Shown here: in pieces, positions 8,311 through 16,949 of the stretch | Position numbering within the stretch: position 1 is the stretch's first letter | How the letters are laid out: every line of letters begins with the position of its first letter | Source of the DNA: Cupriavidus necator A5-1 | Lineage (GTDB): Bacteria; Pseudomonadota; Gammaproteobacteria; Burkholderiales; Burkholderiaceae | Direction of reading: 5' to 3' | Assembly: GCF_000744095.1 (NCBI RefSeq) | Contig: NZ_JQLI01000001.1 | Coordinates: 2,294,001 to 2,358,000 of the forward strand | Length of the DNA stretch: 64,000 nucleotides | Made by a program: the position numbers and the translations under genes | Notes under the pieces: generated by a model | Seen by the model: the letters and a program-made list of their open reading frames with translations, nothing else | Database searches by the model: none | Told to the model about the DNA's origin: nothing

Positions 8311-10928
8311 GCGGTGGCCTCGGCAGAAGCGATGGGCGTTGCCGCGGCATCGCCGCCAGTATCGCCACCCAGGTAGGCCTGCACCAGCGCCGGATCGCGC
8401 GCCAGCTCTTCGGCCGTACCGCTGGCCACCACGCGGCCTTCTTCCAGCACATAGGCGCGGTCGGCCAGCGCCAGCGCGAGCGCGGCCATCTGGTCGACCA
8501 GCAAGATGGTGAGCGAGGCCTCGCGCAGCTGGTCGAGCGAGGCGAAGAGCTCGTCGATGACCTTGGGTGCCAGGCCCAGCGAGGGCTCGTCCAGCAGCAG
8601 CACGCGCGGGCGCGACATCAGGCCGCGGGCGACAGCCAGCATCTGTTGCTCGCCGCCGGAGAGCAGGCCGGCGCGCTGGTGCTGCCGCTCGCGCAGGCGT
8701 GGGAAGCGCGCGAACATCGACTCGATCCTCTGCTGCATCTCGCCGCGGCCGATGCGCCCGGACGGGAACGCGCCCAGCTTCAGGTTGTCGAGCACCGACA
8801 GCTCGGGGAAGACCTGGCGGCCTTCGGGCACCAGCACCACGCCCATGGCGGCGATGCGCGCCGCGTCCAGCCGCGCCAGGTCGGTGCCGTCGAAGGCGAT
8901 GCCGCCCTGCACCGGGCGATGCAAGCCGGACAGTGTGCGCATCAGCGTGGACTTGCCGGCGCCGTTGGCGCCCAGCAGCGCCACCATTTCGCCTTCGCGC
9001 ACCTGCAGCGCCACGTCATGCAGCACCGGTGCGGCCCCGTAGCCGGCGCGCAGCGCGCTGACGCCCAGCACTTCGGGCGCGGCAATGCCGTCGCGGCGCT
9101 CGCGGGCCGGCCCGGCCACGGCAGCGTCGCCGAGGTAAGCGCGGCGCACGGCCGGATCGGCACGGATCTCGGCGGGCGCGCCGATCGCCAGGCGCTGGCC
9201 GGCATCGATCACGACGATATGGTCGGACACGTCCATCACCAACGACATGTCGTGCTCCACCAGCCCGACCGCGATGCCGCTGTCGGCGATGCGCCGCAGC
9301 AGCCGGCCCAGGCTGGACTTGTCTTCGCGCGACAGGCCGGCGGCCGGTTCGTCCAGCAGCAAGACCGCGGGGCGCGTGGCCAGCGCGCGGGCGATCTCGA
9401 CCAGGCGGCGGTCCACGTGCGCCAGGTCGGCCGCACTGGCGTCCGGGTCGCCACGATAGCCGCACGCACTCAACAGTGCGCGCGCCTGCTGGCGGATGGC
9501 CGGCTCGGTAAAGCGCGCCGTGCCGAACAGCATGCCGAGCCGCCCGCCGCCCAGCGCGATGGCGACGTTGTCGGCCGCACTCATGCCGCCGAACAGCTGC
9601 GAGGTCTGGTAGGTGCGCGCAATGCCCTGGCGCGCGCTGTGGCAGGCGCCGCGCGCGTGCAGTTCGGCCGTGCCCAGCTTGCGGCCGCCGGCGCGCGGCC
9701 GGTAGTAACCCGACAGCATGTTCAGCACCGTGGACTTGCCCGCGCCGTTGGGGCCGATCAGGCTGGTGACGGCGCCGGCACGGATCTCGAACGACAGGTT
9801 GTCGACCGCGCGCACGCCGCCGAACACCATCGACAAGCCCTCGGCCAGCAACCCGTGCCGCGTACCGTCGGCGCGCTGCGGCAGCCGCACAGCCGCGGTG
9901 TCAGCAGCGGCCATGGCATGTCCGGAATGCAGGCGCCGCAGCACGCGTGTCACCACGCCGACGATGCCCTGCGGCGCCACCCACAGCACGACCAGCAGCA
10001 GCATGCCGAAGAACAGCAGGCGCAGGTTCTCCAGGCTGGACAGCAGCTCGGGTAGCAATCCGACCACCACCGCGCCGACCACCGGGCCGGCAATGCTGCC
10101 CGCGCCGCCGATCATCACCACCAGCACGAACAGGATCGACTGCAGGAACGAAAACATACCTGGCGTGACCATACCCTGCAGCGGCGCGAACAGGCCGCCG
10201 GCCAGCCCCGCCAGCGCGGCGGAGAAGGCGAAGGCAACAGTCTTTACCACCAGCGGTTCGATGCCGACCGAGGCAGCCGCGGTCTCGCTGTCGCGCACCG
10301 CGCGCATGGCCGCGCCCCAGTTGCCGCGCGCGATGCGCGCATAGGCCGCCAGCGCCACGCCCAGCACCGCCAGCGCGATCAGCGCCAGTGCGCGCTCGCC
10401 ACCGTCCACGCCCGGCAGCGACGGCTGGGCAATGCCCATCAGGCCGTTCTGCCCACCGGTGAGCGCACGCCATTCCACCGCACCGTGCTCGACGATAAAG
10501 CCGAAGGCGATGGTCACCATCGCCAGACCCGGCCCCTTGACGCGCAGGGCCGGCAGCGCGAGCAGCGCACCGGTGGCCGCGGCGATCACGGCGCCGGCCA
10601 GCCAGGCCGGCCAGAAGCCCCAGCCGGCCTGGCCGGTCAGGATCGCCACGCTGTAGGAGCCGATCGCATAGAAGCCCACATGGCCGAACGACACCTGCCC
10701 GGTCAGCCCGAGCAGCAGGTTCAGGCCCACGCCGCAGATGGCCAGCATGGCGACCCCGGCGATGACGAAGACAAAGTAGCCGTTGAGCAGCAGCGCCGCC
10801 GCGCCGGTGGCGCCCAGCGCCAGCACCAGAGCACCGATCTGCAGCGGCGTGCCGAGACCGAGCAGCGGCGAGGCCGGCAGGCGGACAGTCGCCGGCGCCG
10901 GTGAAGAGGAGAGCATCGAATCGTTCAT
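8307..10928 (-). CDS. Branched-chain amino acid-type ABC transporter, LivM-LivG-LivF fusion
   Basis: One 873-residue chain joins three normally separate subunits: a LivM-like permease (about 1-335, with the L-G-L-T-G-Q-V-S-F-G-H motif near 74), a LivG-like ATPase (about 358-605, Walker A GPNGAGKST at 392-400, Walker B near 523) and a LivF-like ATPase (about 619-855, Walker A GANGAGKST at 653-661, signature LLSGGEQQ at 755, Walker B near 776). In the LivG part the signature is replaced by D-L-A-H-V-D-R-R-L-V-E-I-A-R, so this ATP site lacks LSGGQ. The frame is continuous with short linkers, so it is a genuine fusion. It overlaps livH and ggt by 4 bases each. Confidence 0.93.
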   Translation of the reverse strand: MNDSMLSSSPAPATVRLPASPLLGLGTPLQIGALVLALGATGAAALLLNGYFVFVIAGVAMLAICGVGLNLLLGLTGQVSFGHVGFYAIGSYSVAILTGQAGWGFWPAWLAGAVIAAATGALLALPALRVKGPGLAMVTIAFGFIVEHGAVEWRALTGGQNGLMGIAQPSLPGVDGGERALALIALAVLGVALAAYARIARGNWGAAMRAVRDSETAAASVGIEPLVVKTVAFAFSAALAGLAGGLFAPLQGMVTPGMFSFLQSILFVLVVMIGGAGSIAGPVVGAVVVGLLPELLSSLENLRLLFFGMLLLVVLWVAPQGIVGVVTRVLRRLHSGHAMAAADTAAVRLPQRADGTRHGLLAEGLSMVFGGVRAVDNLSFEIRAGAVTSLIGPNGAGKSTVLNMLSGYYRPRAGGRKLGTAELHARGACHSARQGIARTYQTSQLFGGMSAADNVAIALGGGRLGMLFGTARFTEPAIRQQARALLSACGYRGDPDASAADLAHVDRRLVEIARALATRPAVLLLDEPAAGLSREDKSSLGRLLRRIADSGIAVGLVEHDMSLVMDVSDHIVVIDAGQRLAIGAPAEIRADPAVRRAYLGDAAVAGPARERRDGIAAPEVLGVSALRAGYGAAPVLHDVALQVREGEMVALLGANGAGKSTLMRTLSGLHRPVQGGIAFDGTDLARLDAARIAAMGVVLVPEGRQVFPELSVLDNLKLGAFPSGRIGRGEMQQRIESMFARFPRLRERQHQRAGLLSGGEQQMLAVARGLMSRPRVLLLDEPSLGLAPKVIDELFASLDQLREASLTILLVDQMAALALALADRAYVLEEGRVVASGTAEELARDPALVQAYLGGDTGGDAAATPIASAEATA

Positions 10929-11800
10929 ACCTTGCGTACCTCCGCGCGTCCGAACAGGCCGGCCGGGCGCAGCGCCAGCAGCGCGATGATCAGCGCGAAC
11001 GTGATGATCTGGGTGTAGCTGGAGCCGAGCGAGGCGGTAATCATCGCTTCGGCCACGCCGAAGATCAGGCCTGCCACCATCACGCCCCAGGCGCTGGACA
11101 GCCCGCCCAGGATGGCGACGGCAAAGGCCTTGAGGCCGAAGACCGTGCCCATGTCGGCCTGCACGTTGAACAGCGGCGCGATCAGCACGCCGGCCACGCC
11201 CGCCAGCAGCGTCGATAGCGCGAACGCCGCGGCCACGGTGCGGCGGATCGGGATGCCCATCAGCCGCGCCGCGTCGCGGTTCTGCACCACCGCCAGCATC
11301 GCCAGGCCCCAGCGCGAGCGGCGCAGCACGCAGTGCAGCACGCCCGCCAGCGCCAGCCCGACCACCGGGATCAGCAGCTGTAGCGGATAGACGCCGAGCC
11401 CGTCGGCAAGCTGCAGCGACGACACCGCCAGCGGCGACGGCAGGCTGCGCGGCTCGGTACCGAAGGTCTGCGTCACCACGTTATCCAGCACGATGCCCAG
11501 CGCTACGGTTGCCATCAGCCAGGCGTCCGAGCCGCGGCTGGCGAACGGGCGCACGGCCAGGAACTCCACCGCCAGGCCGTACAGCGCGCAAAGTGCCAGC
11601 GCCAGCACGATCGCCAGGGGCATCGGCCAGCCCAGCGTCTGCGCGAAGGTATAGGTGAGCACCGCGCCCAGCATCATCGAGCTACCTTGCGCGAAGTTGA
11701 CGGTGGCGCTGACCACGTAGGTCAGGTGGAAGCCCAGCGCCATCAGCCCGTACATGCTGCCCAGGCCAAAACCGCTGATGAGGGCGGAGATCCATAACAT
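10925..11800 (-). CDS. livH: Branched-chain amino acid-type ABC transporter permease LivH
   Basis: Inner-membrane permease of 291 residues with about eight hydrophobic segments and the LivH-family pattern A-L-G-F-H-L-T-Y-V-V near residue 21 and G-G-L-S-S-A-W-G-V near 232. It partners the LivM half of the fused protein encoded immediately downstream (4-base overlap) to form the heteromeric channel. The substrate of Liv-type carriers ranges from branched-chain amino acids to urea, amides and aromatic acids, so the name gives the family only. Confidence 0.93.
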   Translation of the reverse strand: MLWISALISGFGLGSMYGLMALGFHLTYVVSATVNFAQGSSMMLGAVLTYTFAQTLGWPMPLAIVLALALCALYGLAVEFLAVRPFASRGSDAWLMATVALGIVLDNVVTQTFGTEPRSLPSPLAVSSLQLADGLGVYPLQLLIPVVGLALAGVLHCVLRRSRWGLAMLAVVQNRDAARLMGIPIRRTVAAAFALSTLLAGVAGVLIAPLFNVQADMGTVFGLKAFAVAILGGLSSAWGVMVAGLIFGVAEAMITASLGSSYTQIITFALIIALLALRPAGLFGRAEVRKV

Positions 11801-11857
11801 GATGCGTCCTTGATGAGGCGGCGGGGTTGGCCGAGAGTGCGTAGCCAGCCGTCCGGC

Positions 11858-13063
11858 TTACTTCGATGCGACCTGCTTGCTTTCCACCGGCACGATGCGG
11901 TTGTCGATGAACTGCGCCCAGACGTAGTCGTTCTCGGACAGCGCGTCGTGCATCTGCGGCGTGAAGGGCTTGATGTAGGTCTTGATCAGGCCTTCATAGC
12001 GGTCGATCTTGTAGAAGCCCTCGCGCACCGCCTCGCCCTTGGTCGAGCCTGCCTTGGCGATGGCCAGCGCGGCGAGCTGGGTGGCGTCATAGGCGTTGGC
12101 CACGCCAACCGCCGGGGTGATGTCGTCCGGGCCCTTGATGTCGCTGTACTTCGCCTTCAGCGCACTGACCACGCGCGTGCTGACCGGCGTCTGCGCGCCG
12201 AAGAAGCTGTAGGTCTGCACGAAATGCACGTTGCGCGCGTTGGGCCCGGCCAGCTCGGTGAAGCGCCCGCCCGCGGGACCCCAGTGCGAAACCACTGGCA
12301 CCTTCCAGCCCATGCGGTCCAGCGACTTGACCACCTGCGCCGACGGGCCGACGTTGCCCACCATCAGCAGCACGTCGGCGCCGGCGGCCTTCAGGCGGCC
12401 GAGCTGCGGCACCACGTCGACGTCATTGGCCTCGAACTTCTCGATGCCGGCGGGCTTCATGCCCTTGGCCGCCAGCGCGGCGACGATACCTTTCTCGTTG
12501 GACTCGCCCCACGGGTTGTTCACCAGGATCAGCCCGGCCTTGCTGGCCCCGAAGGTCTTCTGCGCGTACTGCAGCATGGCCTTGTCGACCACTTCATCGA
12601 CTGCCGAGACGCGGAACGCATAGTTCGGATTGGCGCCGTTGCGCGTGATCGGCGTGCCGGCCGCCCACGGGCCCATGAACGGGACCTTCTCCTGGTTGGC
12701 GATCGGCACGATCGCCATCGACACCGGCGTGTCCAGCCCGCCGAACAGCACCGCCACCTTCTCCTTGTAGATCAACTCGCGCGCGGCCAGCACGCCCTTG
12801 GCGGGGTTCCCTTCATCGTCGCGGCGCACCAGTTCCAGCTTGCGCCCGCCCAGCAGCCCGCCCTTCGCATTGATCTCGTCGATGGCGATGGCCATGCCGC
12901 GCGTCAGCGATTCGCCGGCGCGGGCCGACTGGCCCGACAGTGCCGTGATCAGGCCAATCTTGATGGTGTCGGCGGCCAGCGCCGGCAGCGCGGGCAGGGC
13001 GCAGGCGGCAGCGGCCGCAAGCATCAGCGCGCGGCGGCGCGGTTGGAAGCGGGGGCGGGACAT
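11858..13063 (-). CDS. ABC transporter substrate-binding protein (LivK-like)
   Basis: Periplasmic type I binding protein of 401 residues that would feed the LivH/LivMGF carrier. The ATG at 13063 has a CGGAG site at 7 bases; the open frame runs further upstream without support. The signal (RRRALMLAAAAACALPALPALA) ends near residue 31, and the mature chain begins with D-T-I-K-I-G-L-I-T-A-L-S-G, the standard opening of the Peripla_BP_6 family. It is the first gene of the operon and is read away from a palindromic operator at 13228-13246. Confidence 0.92.
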   Translation of the reverse strand: MSRPRFQPRRRALMLAAAAACALPALPALAADTIKIGLITALSGQSARAGESLTRGMAIAIDEINAKGGLLGGRKLELVRRDDEGNPAKGVLAARELIYKEKVAVLFGGLDTPVSMAIVPIANQEKVPFMGPWAAGTPITRNGANPNYAFRVSAVDEVVDKAMLQYAQKTFGASKAGLILVNNPWGESNEKGIVAALAAKGMKPAGIEKFEANDVDVVPQLGRLKAAGADVLLMVGNVGPSAQVVKSLDRMGWKVPVVSHWGPAGGRFTELAGPNARNVHFVQTYSFFGAQTPVSTRVVSALKAKYSDIKGPDDITPAVGVANAYDATQLAALAIAKAGSTKGEAVREGFYKIDRYEGLIKTYIKPFTPQMHDALSENDYVWAQFIDNRIVPVESKQVASK

Positions 13064-13227
13064 GGCAGTTCTCCGGAAAGGTGCAGGCAATGAAGGAAGC
13101 GTCGGGGAATGACGGGCTCGGCCATGCGCTCGCAAGAGCTGTGCCATCCGTTGACGAATCCACATTTCGATACACACCGATTGGCACGCAAGAATGCGGA
13201 CGATATGGCCTGCTTTTTGCGAACGAT

Positions 13228-13246
13228 TATGCAATCACATTGCATA
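13228..13246. promoter_or_regulatory. Perfect palindromic operator candidate between divergent operons
   Basis: TATGCAAT-CAC-ATTGCATA: an 8-base perfect inverted repeat with a 3-base spacer, in an AT-richer patch between livK and the deacetylase gene. The size and symmetry suit a dimeric winged-helix GntR regulator, and one of the FCD class is encoded in the rightward operon. Binding is inferred. Confidence 0.65.
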
Positions 13247-13358
13247 CGACCAAAGCGGGTGCGCGCTGCACGAGGGCAGTGCGCAATGGGCCAAAGCGGT
13301 GCACGATTGCGCCCCCAGTGGGCGCCGCGATGAACCTCATACAGAGAAAGGCAGGTCG

Positions 13359-14366
13359 ATGACCAATAATCCGAGCCCGCTCCCCTGGGCAATCCCCGCT
13401 CTTGCAGGCGTCAGCGCACCGTCCACGCCCTTCGGGCCACTGCGTACCCACGGGCGCTTTCCATATCGCCCGATCACCGACGCGGACGACTACAGCTGGC
13501 CCAACGGCGCGCGGCTGGCGGTCTACCTGGGCTTCAATATCGAGCACTTCGCCTTTGGCGAGGGCCTGGGCGCCAGCCTCGGTCCGGTCTCGCCGCAGCC
13601 TGACGTGCTCAACTACAGCTGGCGCGAGTACGGCAACCGCGTCGGCGTGTGGCGCTGCCTGGAACTGTTCGACCAACTGGAGATGCCGGCCGGCGTCCTG
13701 CTCAATACCGCGCTGTACGACCATTGCCCGGAGGTGCTCGATGCCTGCCTGGCGCGCGGCGACGAACTGATCGGCCACGGCCATACCAACGCGAAGCGCC
13801 AGAGCGACCTGGACGAGGCGGGCGAGCGCGCGCTGCTGCGCCATTGCCGCGAGCGTATCGCCGCGCATGCCGGACAGGCGCCTTCGGGCTGGCTGTCGCC
13901 GTGGATTTCGGAAAGCGCGCTGACGCCCGACCTGCTGGCCGAAACCGGCTACCGCTACACGCTGAACTGGTGCCATGACGACCGCCCGGTGCGCATGGAT
14001 ACCCGCGGCGGCCCGCTGTGGGCGATTCCGTACCCGCAGGAGCTCAACGATATCCCCATGATCGTGGCCAGGCAGATGGACGGCAGCACCTTTGCCGACA
14101 TGATCATCGATCACTTCGACGAGATGCTGGCGCAAGCGAACCACCCTCAGCACCCGCAGCCGCTGGTGATGGGCATTGCGCTGCATCCCTACCTGGTAGG
14201 CCAGCCCTACCGGCTGCGGCACCTGCGCCGGGCGCTGGCGCATATCGCCACGCTTCGCGCGCGCGGGCAAGTCTGGATGACCACGCCCGGCGCCATCTGC
14301 GACTTCATGGAGCGGCAGCAACTACTGATAACGCCCGCCTCGCCCGCGGTGGCCGCCGCAAGCTAA
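13359..14366 (+). CDS. Polysaccharide deacetylase family protein (PuuE/allantoinase-like)
   Basis: NodB-homology carbohydrate esterase 4 fold enzyme of 335 residues in the branch that includes cofactor-poor allantoinase PuuE and cyclic-amide hydrolases rather than true chitin deacetylases. The N-terminal part carries the W-P-N-G-A-R-L-A-V-Y-L-G-F-N-I-E opening, followed by a GHGHTNAKR segment near residue 146 supplying metal-type histidines, and the LSPWISESALT segment near 184. ATG at 13359 is preceded by AAAGG-like purines. It leads an operon with a GntR regulator and flavin reductase, divergent from a Liv transporter and ggt. Hydrolysis of an imported N-containing compound (ureide, cyclic imide or amide) is a reasonable inference. 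Confidence 0.82.
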   Translation: MTNNPSPLPWAIPALAGVSAPSTPFGPLRTHGRFPYRPITDADDYSWPNGARLAVYLGFNIEHFAFGEGLGASLGPVSPQPDVLNYSWREYGNRVGVWRCLELFDQLEMPAGVLLNTALYDHCPEVLDACLARGDELIGHGHTNAKRQSDLDEAGERALLRHCRERIAAHAGQAPSGWLSPWISESALTPDLLAETGYRYTLNWCHDDRPVRMDTRGGPLWAIPYPQELNDIPMIVARQMDGSTFADMIIDHFDEMLAQANHPQHPQPLVMGIALHPYLVGQPYRLRHLRRALAHIATLRARGQVWMTTPGAICDFMERQQLLITPASPAVAAAS

Positions 14367-14370
14367 CATC

Positions 14371-15159
14371 ATGACCATCCATTCCCTGACCGAAGTCATG
14401 TCCGTCAACGCCGCCAAATCCGCTGCCCGCAAGACCCCGGGGGCACCCAGCAAGCGCAAGGCCGCCGCGCCGGCAGAGACTGCCGCCGACGTTCCTGCCG
14501 ACGCCGACAGCCGCATCTACCAGGCCATCTTCGACGGCGTGCTCAACCATCGCCTGACGCCCGGCACCAAGCTGCCCGAGCCGGAGCTGTGCCAGCTGTT
14601 CGGCGTCGGCCGCGCGGTGGTGCGGCGCGTGCTGGAGAAGCTCGCCCACGACGGCATCGTTGCGCTGCGACCCAACAAGGGCGCGGTCATCGCCGAGCCC
14701 ACGCCCGAGGAAACCAGCCAGATCTTCGAAGCCCGGCGCGCGCTCGAGCGCGTGCTGGTGGAACTGGCCGTGGCGCGCGTGACCGCAACTGACCTGCGCG
14801 AACTACGCCGCCAGCTTGACGAGGAGCACGCTGCCATGCACCGCTTCGACCAGCCCTCGTGGGCGCGGCTGGCCAGCGGCTTTCACCTGCGCATCGCCGC
14901 GCTGGCGCGCAACCCGGTGCTGCAGCGCTACCTGACCGAGCTGGTGTCGCGCTGCTCGCTGATCGTCGGCCTGTACGAACCCCCAGGCCATGCGCCGTGC
15001 GAGCACGATGAGCACGTCGCCATCGTCGCCTGCATCGAGGCGCGTGACGCCGCCGGCGCGGTGGCGCGCATGGAAGCGCATCTGCGCGAACTGGAAGAGC
15101 GCATCGAGACCTCACGCATGCAGGGCGAGAAGAGCCTGGCGCAGATGCTGGGACTGTGA
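14371..15159 (+). CDS. GntR-family transcriptional regulator, FCD class
   Basis: DNA-binding regulator of 262 residues. After a Lys/Ala-rich lead of about 45 residues comes a winged helix (IYQAIFDGVLNHRLTPGTKL to about 110; recognition helix with FGVGRAVVRRVLEKLAHDG), then an all-helical FCD ligand domain with the expected D-x4-H and later His residues (E-H-D-E-H-V near 210) that usually bind metal plus a carboxylate. It follows the deacetylase stop by 4 bases. An alternative ATG exists at 14398. It probably controls both flanking operons through the palindrome at 13228-13246. Confidence 0.9.
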   Translation: MTIHSLTEVMSVNAAKSAARKTPGAPSKRKAAAPAETAADVPADADSRIYQAIFDGVLNHRLTPGTKLPEPELCQLFGVGRAVVRRVLEKLAHDGIVALRPNKGAVIAEPTPEETSQIFEARRALERVLVELAVARVTATDLRELRRQLDEEHAAMHRFDQPSWARLASGFHLRIAALARNPVLQRYLTELVSRCSLIVGLYEPPGHAPCEHDEHVAIVACIEARDAAGAVARMEAHLRELEERIETSRMQGEKSLAQMLGL

Positions 15160-15186
15160 CCGGACGAAGGAAGCGCTCAGGGCAAT

Positions 15187-15822
15187 ATGGAAATCGATTT
15201 CGACGCCATTACCGAATACCAGCGCTACAAGCTGATGGCCAGCCTGATCGTGCCGCGGCCGATCGCGCTGGTGACCACGCTGGGCGCGGACGGCACCGCC
15301 AACGCCGCGCCGTTCTCGATGTTCAACATGCTGGGCGAAGAGCCGCCCATCGTGATGATCAGCATCAACCGCCTGGGCGACGGCGGGCTCAAGGATACGG
15401 CCGCCAATATCGTGCGCACCGGCGAGTTCGTGGTCCATCTCAGCGACGAAGCCATGGCGGAGAAAATGCACCGCTGCGGAGAGCGGCTGCCGCCGGATGT
15501 CAGCGAGCTGGCGCACGTAGGGCTGACTACCGCGCCCAGCACGCAGGTGGCGCCGCCGCGCATCGCCGAGGCGCCAGTCGCTTTCGAATGCAGGCTGTGG
15601 GAGACGCTGGAAACCGCCAGCCGCCAGATCTTTATCGGCCGCGTGCTGCGTCTGCATGCGCGCGACGGCCTGATTGACACCGAACGCTGGCGCGTGCGGC
15701 TGCAGCAGTACTTCCCGGTCGGGCGCTTTGGCGCCAGCTTCTACGTCACCACGCGCGACCGCTTCTCGCTGGAGCAGGAGGCGGGCACGCTCACTGCCTC
15801 GACCGCGATCGACGAGATGTGA
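15187..15822 (+). CDS. Flavin reductase-like FMN-binding protein (flavoredoxin type)
   Basis: A 211-residue protein of the split-barrel flavin reductase family: the V-P-R-P-I-A-L-V-T-T-L segment near residue 22, N-A-A-P-F-S-M-F-N near 39 and P-P-I-V-M-I-S-I at about 55 form the FMN site. Such proteins reduce flavin with NAD(P)H for a monooxygenase partner or act as flavoredoxins. No oxygenase subunit is adjacent, so its redox partner is unknown. It lies 27 bases after the GntR gene, in the same rightward transcription unit. Confidence 0.87.
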   Translation: MEIDFDAITEYQRYKLMASLIVPRPIALVTTLGADGTANAAPFSMFNMLGEEPPIVMISINRLGDGGLKDTAANIVRTGEFVVHLSDEAMAEKMHRCGERLPPDVSELAHVGLTTAPSTQVAPPRIAEAPVAFECRLWETLETASRQIFIGRVLRLHARDGLIDTERWRVRLQQYFPVGRFGASFYVTTRDRFSLEQEAGTLTASTAIDEM

Positions 15823-15842
15823 CCCGATAAGACCGAAAAGGC

Positions 15843-16311
15843 TGGTCGCGCATCGAAGGCAGCTTCACCGTCCCCTACGCGCTCGACGCGGTATGGGCCT
15901 TCATGGCCGACCTGCCGGCCGTGGCGGGCTGCCTGCCGGGCGCGGTGCTCACTGAGGTGGCGGGGGAGAAGGGGGGGACGGTAAGGGGCCATATCGCCAT
16001 CAAGTTCGGCCCCAATTCCAAGGCCGCGGGCGACATCGCCTACCAGCTGAAGGCGCTATCCGCGCACGAGACCGAAGTCGCGGTCGACCTGCAGTATTCG
16101 CTGCAAGGGCCGCTGGCGCAGTTCTCGCGGTCGGGGCTGGTGCGCGATTTCGTGCGGCGCATGATTGCCGATTTCGGCAAGTCGGTGGCGCGCCGGATGG
16201 GACCCGACGCTGAGCGATGCCGAACGCAACCAGGCGGTACGCCTCAATCCCGTGGCGATGTTCTTCGGCGTGCTGTGGGAGCGGGTCAAACGGTGGTTCG
16301 GCGCCCGCTGA
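15843..16311 (+). pseudogene. CoxG-like SRPBCC gene, frameshifted and lacking a start codon
   Basis: Translation gives the start of a carbon-monoxide-dehydrogenase-subunit-G-like protein (R-I-E-G-S-F-T-V-P-Y-A-L-D at 15849 onward, then LPGAVLTEVAGEKGG) in one frame up to about 16195. The expected C-terminus, D-P-T-L-S-D-A-E-R-N-Q-A and then F-F-G-V-L-W-E-R-V-K, continues in the next frame from 16198 to the stop at 16311. The first frame is open from 15831, after a TAA, but has no ATG, GTG or TTG before 15903, beyond the conserved beginning. Two independent lesions argue for a decayed gene rather than one sequencing slip. CoxG proteins help membrane recruitment of molybdenum hydroxylases; none is encoded here. 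Confidence 0.75.
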
Positions 16312-16345
16312 ACACGCCCGCCGGGCTGTCGCACCCTTGCCCGCG

Positions 16346-16942
16346 TCAGCCCGGATGCACTACAACCAGTAGTGCGGTGGCAGTGGTCTTGCCGCCATTG
16401 GAGATCGCATGTGCGACATCGGCCGCATAGCGCGCCGTCTCGCCGTGCCGCAGTTTCTTCTCGTCGGCGCCGGCGCGCACCGTCATCGACCCGCTCAGCA
16501 CCGACAGGTGTTCCTGCGTGCCGGCCTCATGCGGCTCGGAGGCCAGCACGCCGCCGGCCTGGATGGTCAGCTCATACCACTCGAAGCGCCCGGCCAGGTC
16601 GATCGGGCCGAGGATGCGCAGGTCGCAGCGGGTATCGGGGCTTTTCAGCGAGGGCGTGGCGTGGGGCTGGACTACGGTGATGCCGCCGCCGGGCCGCTCG
16701 GGCGCACCGCCCGCGAGGAAATCGGTCAGGCTCACGCCAAGCGCATTGGCCAGGCGCCAGAGCACGGCCACCGTCGGGTTGGCGAGGTTGCGTTCGATCT
16801 GCGACAGCATCGACTTGGACACGCCGGCGCGGCGCGACAGCTCGTCGAGCGACAGGCGCTGCTGCTGCCGCAGTGCCTGCAGCGCCATGCCGACGGCCGG
16901 AGGGCCATCGGCCTGCGGGTTTTGGACCAGGGCTTGCGTCAT
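16346..16942 (-). CDS. XRE-family regulator with cupin sensor domain
   Basis: A 198-residue regulator: helix-turn-helix at about residues 18-75 (L-S-L-D-E-L-S-R-R-A-G-V-S-K-S-M-L-S-Q-I-E-R) and a C-terminal cupin at about 115-195 (EPHEAGTQEHLSVLSG core). This architecture is common in regulators of amino-acid and amine catabolism such as PuuR-type proteins. It is divergent from kbl-tdh across a 102-base gap with repeated TGTTCG elements, so it very likely controls threonine breakdown and its own gene. Confidence 0.92.
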   Translation of the reverse strand: MTQALVQNPQADGPPAVGMALQALRQQQRLSLDELSRRAGVSKSMLSQIERNLANPTVAVLWRLANALGVSLTDFLAGGAPERPGGGITVVQPHATPSLKSPDTRCDLRILGPIDLAGRFEWYELTIQAGGVLASEPHEAGTQEHLSVLSGSMTVRAGADEKKLRHGETARYAADVAHAISNGGKTTATALLVVVHPG

Positions 16943-16949
16943 GATTGGA

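Noticed and set aside
8307..10928. Liv fusion explained as a missed stop codon or assembly join
   Set aside because: The frame is uninterrupted with natural linkers at about 335-358 and 605-619, and both neighbouring genes overlap it by 4 bases in the normal way, so a true fusion is the simpler reading.
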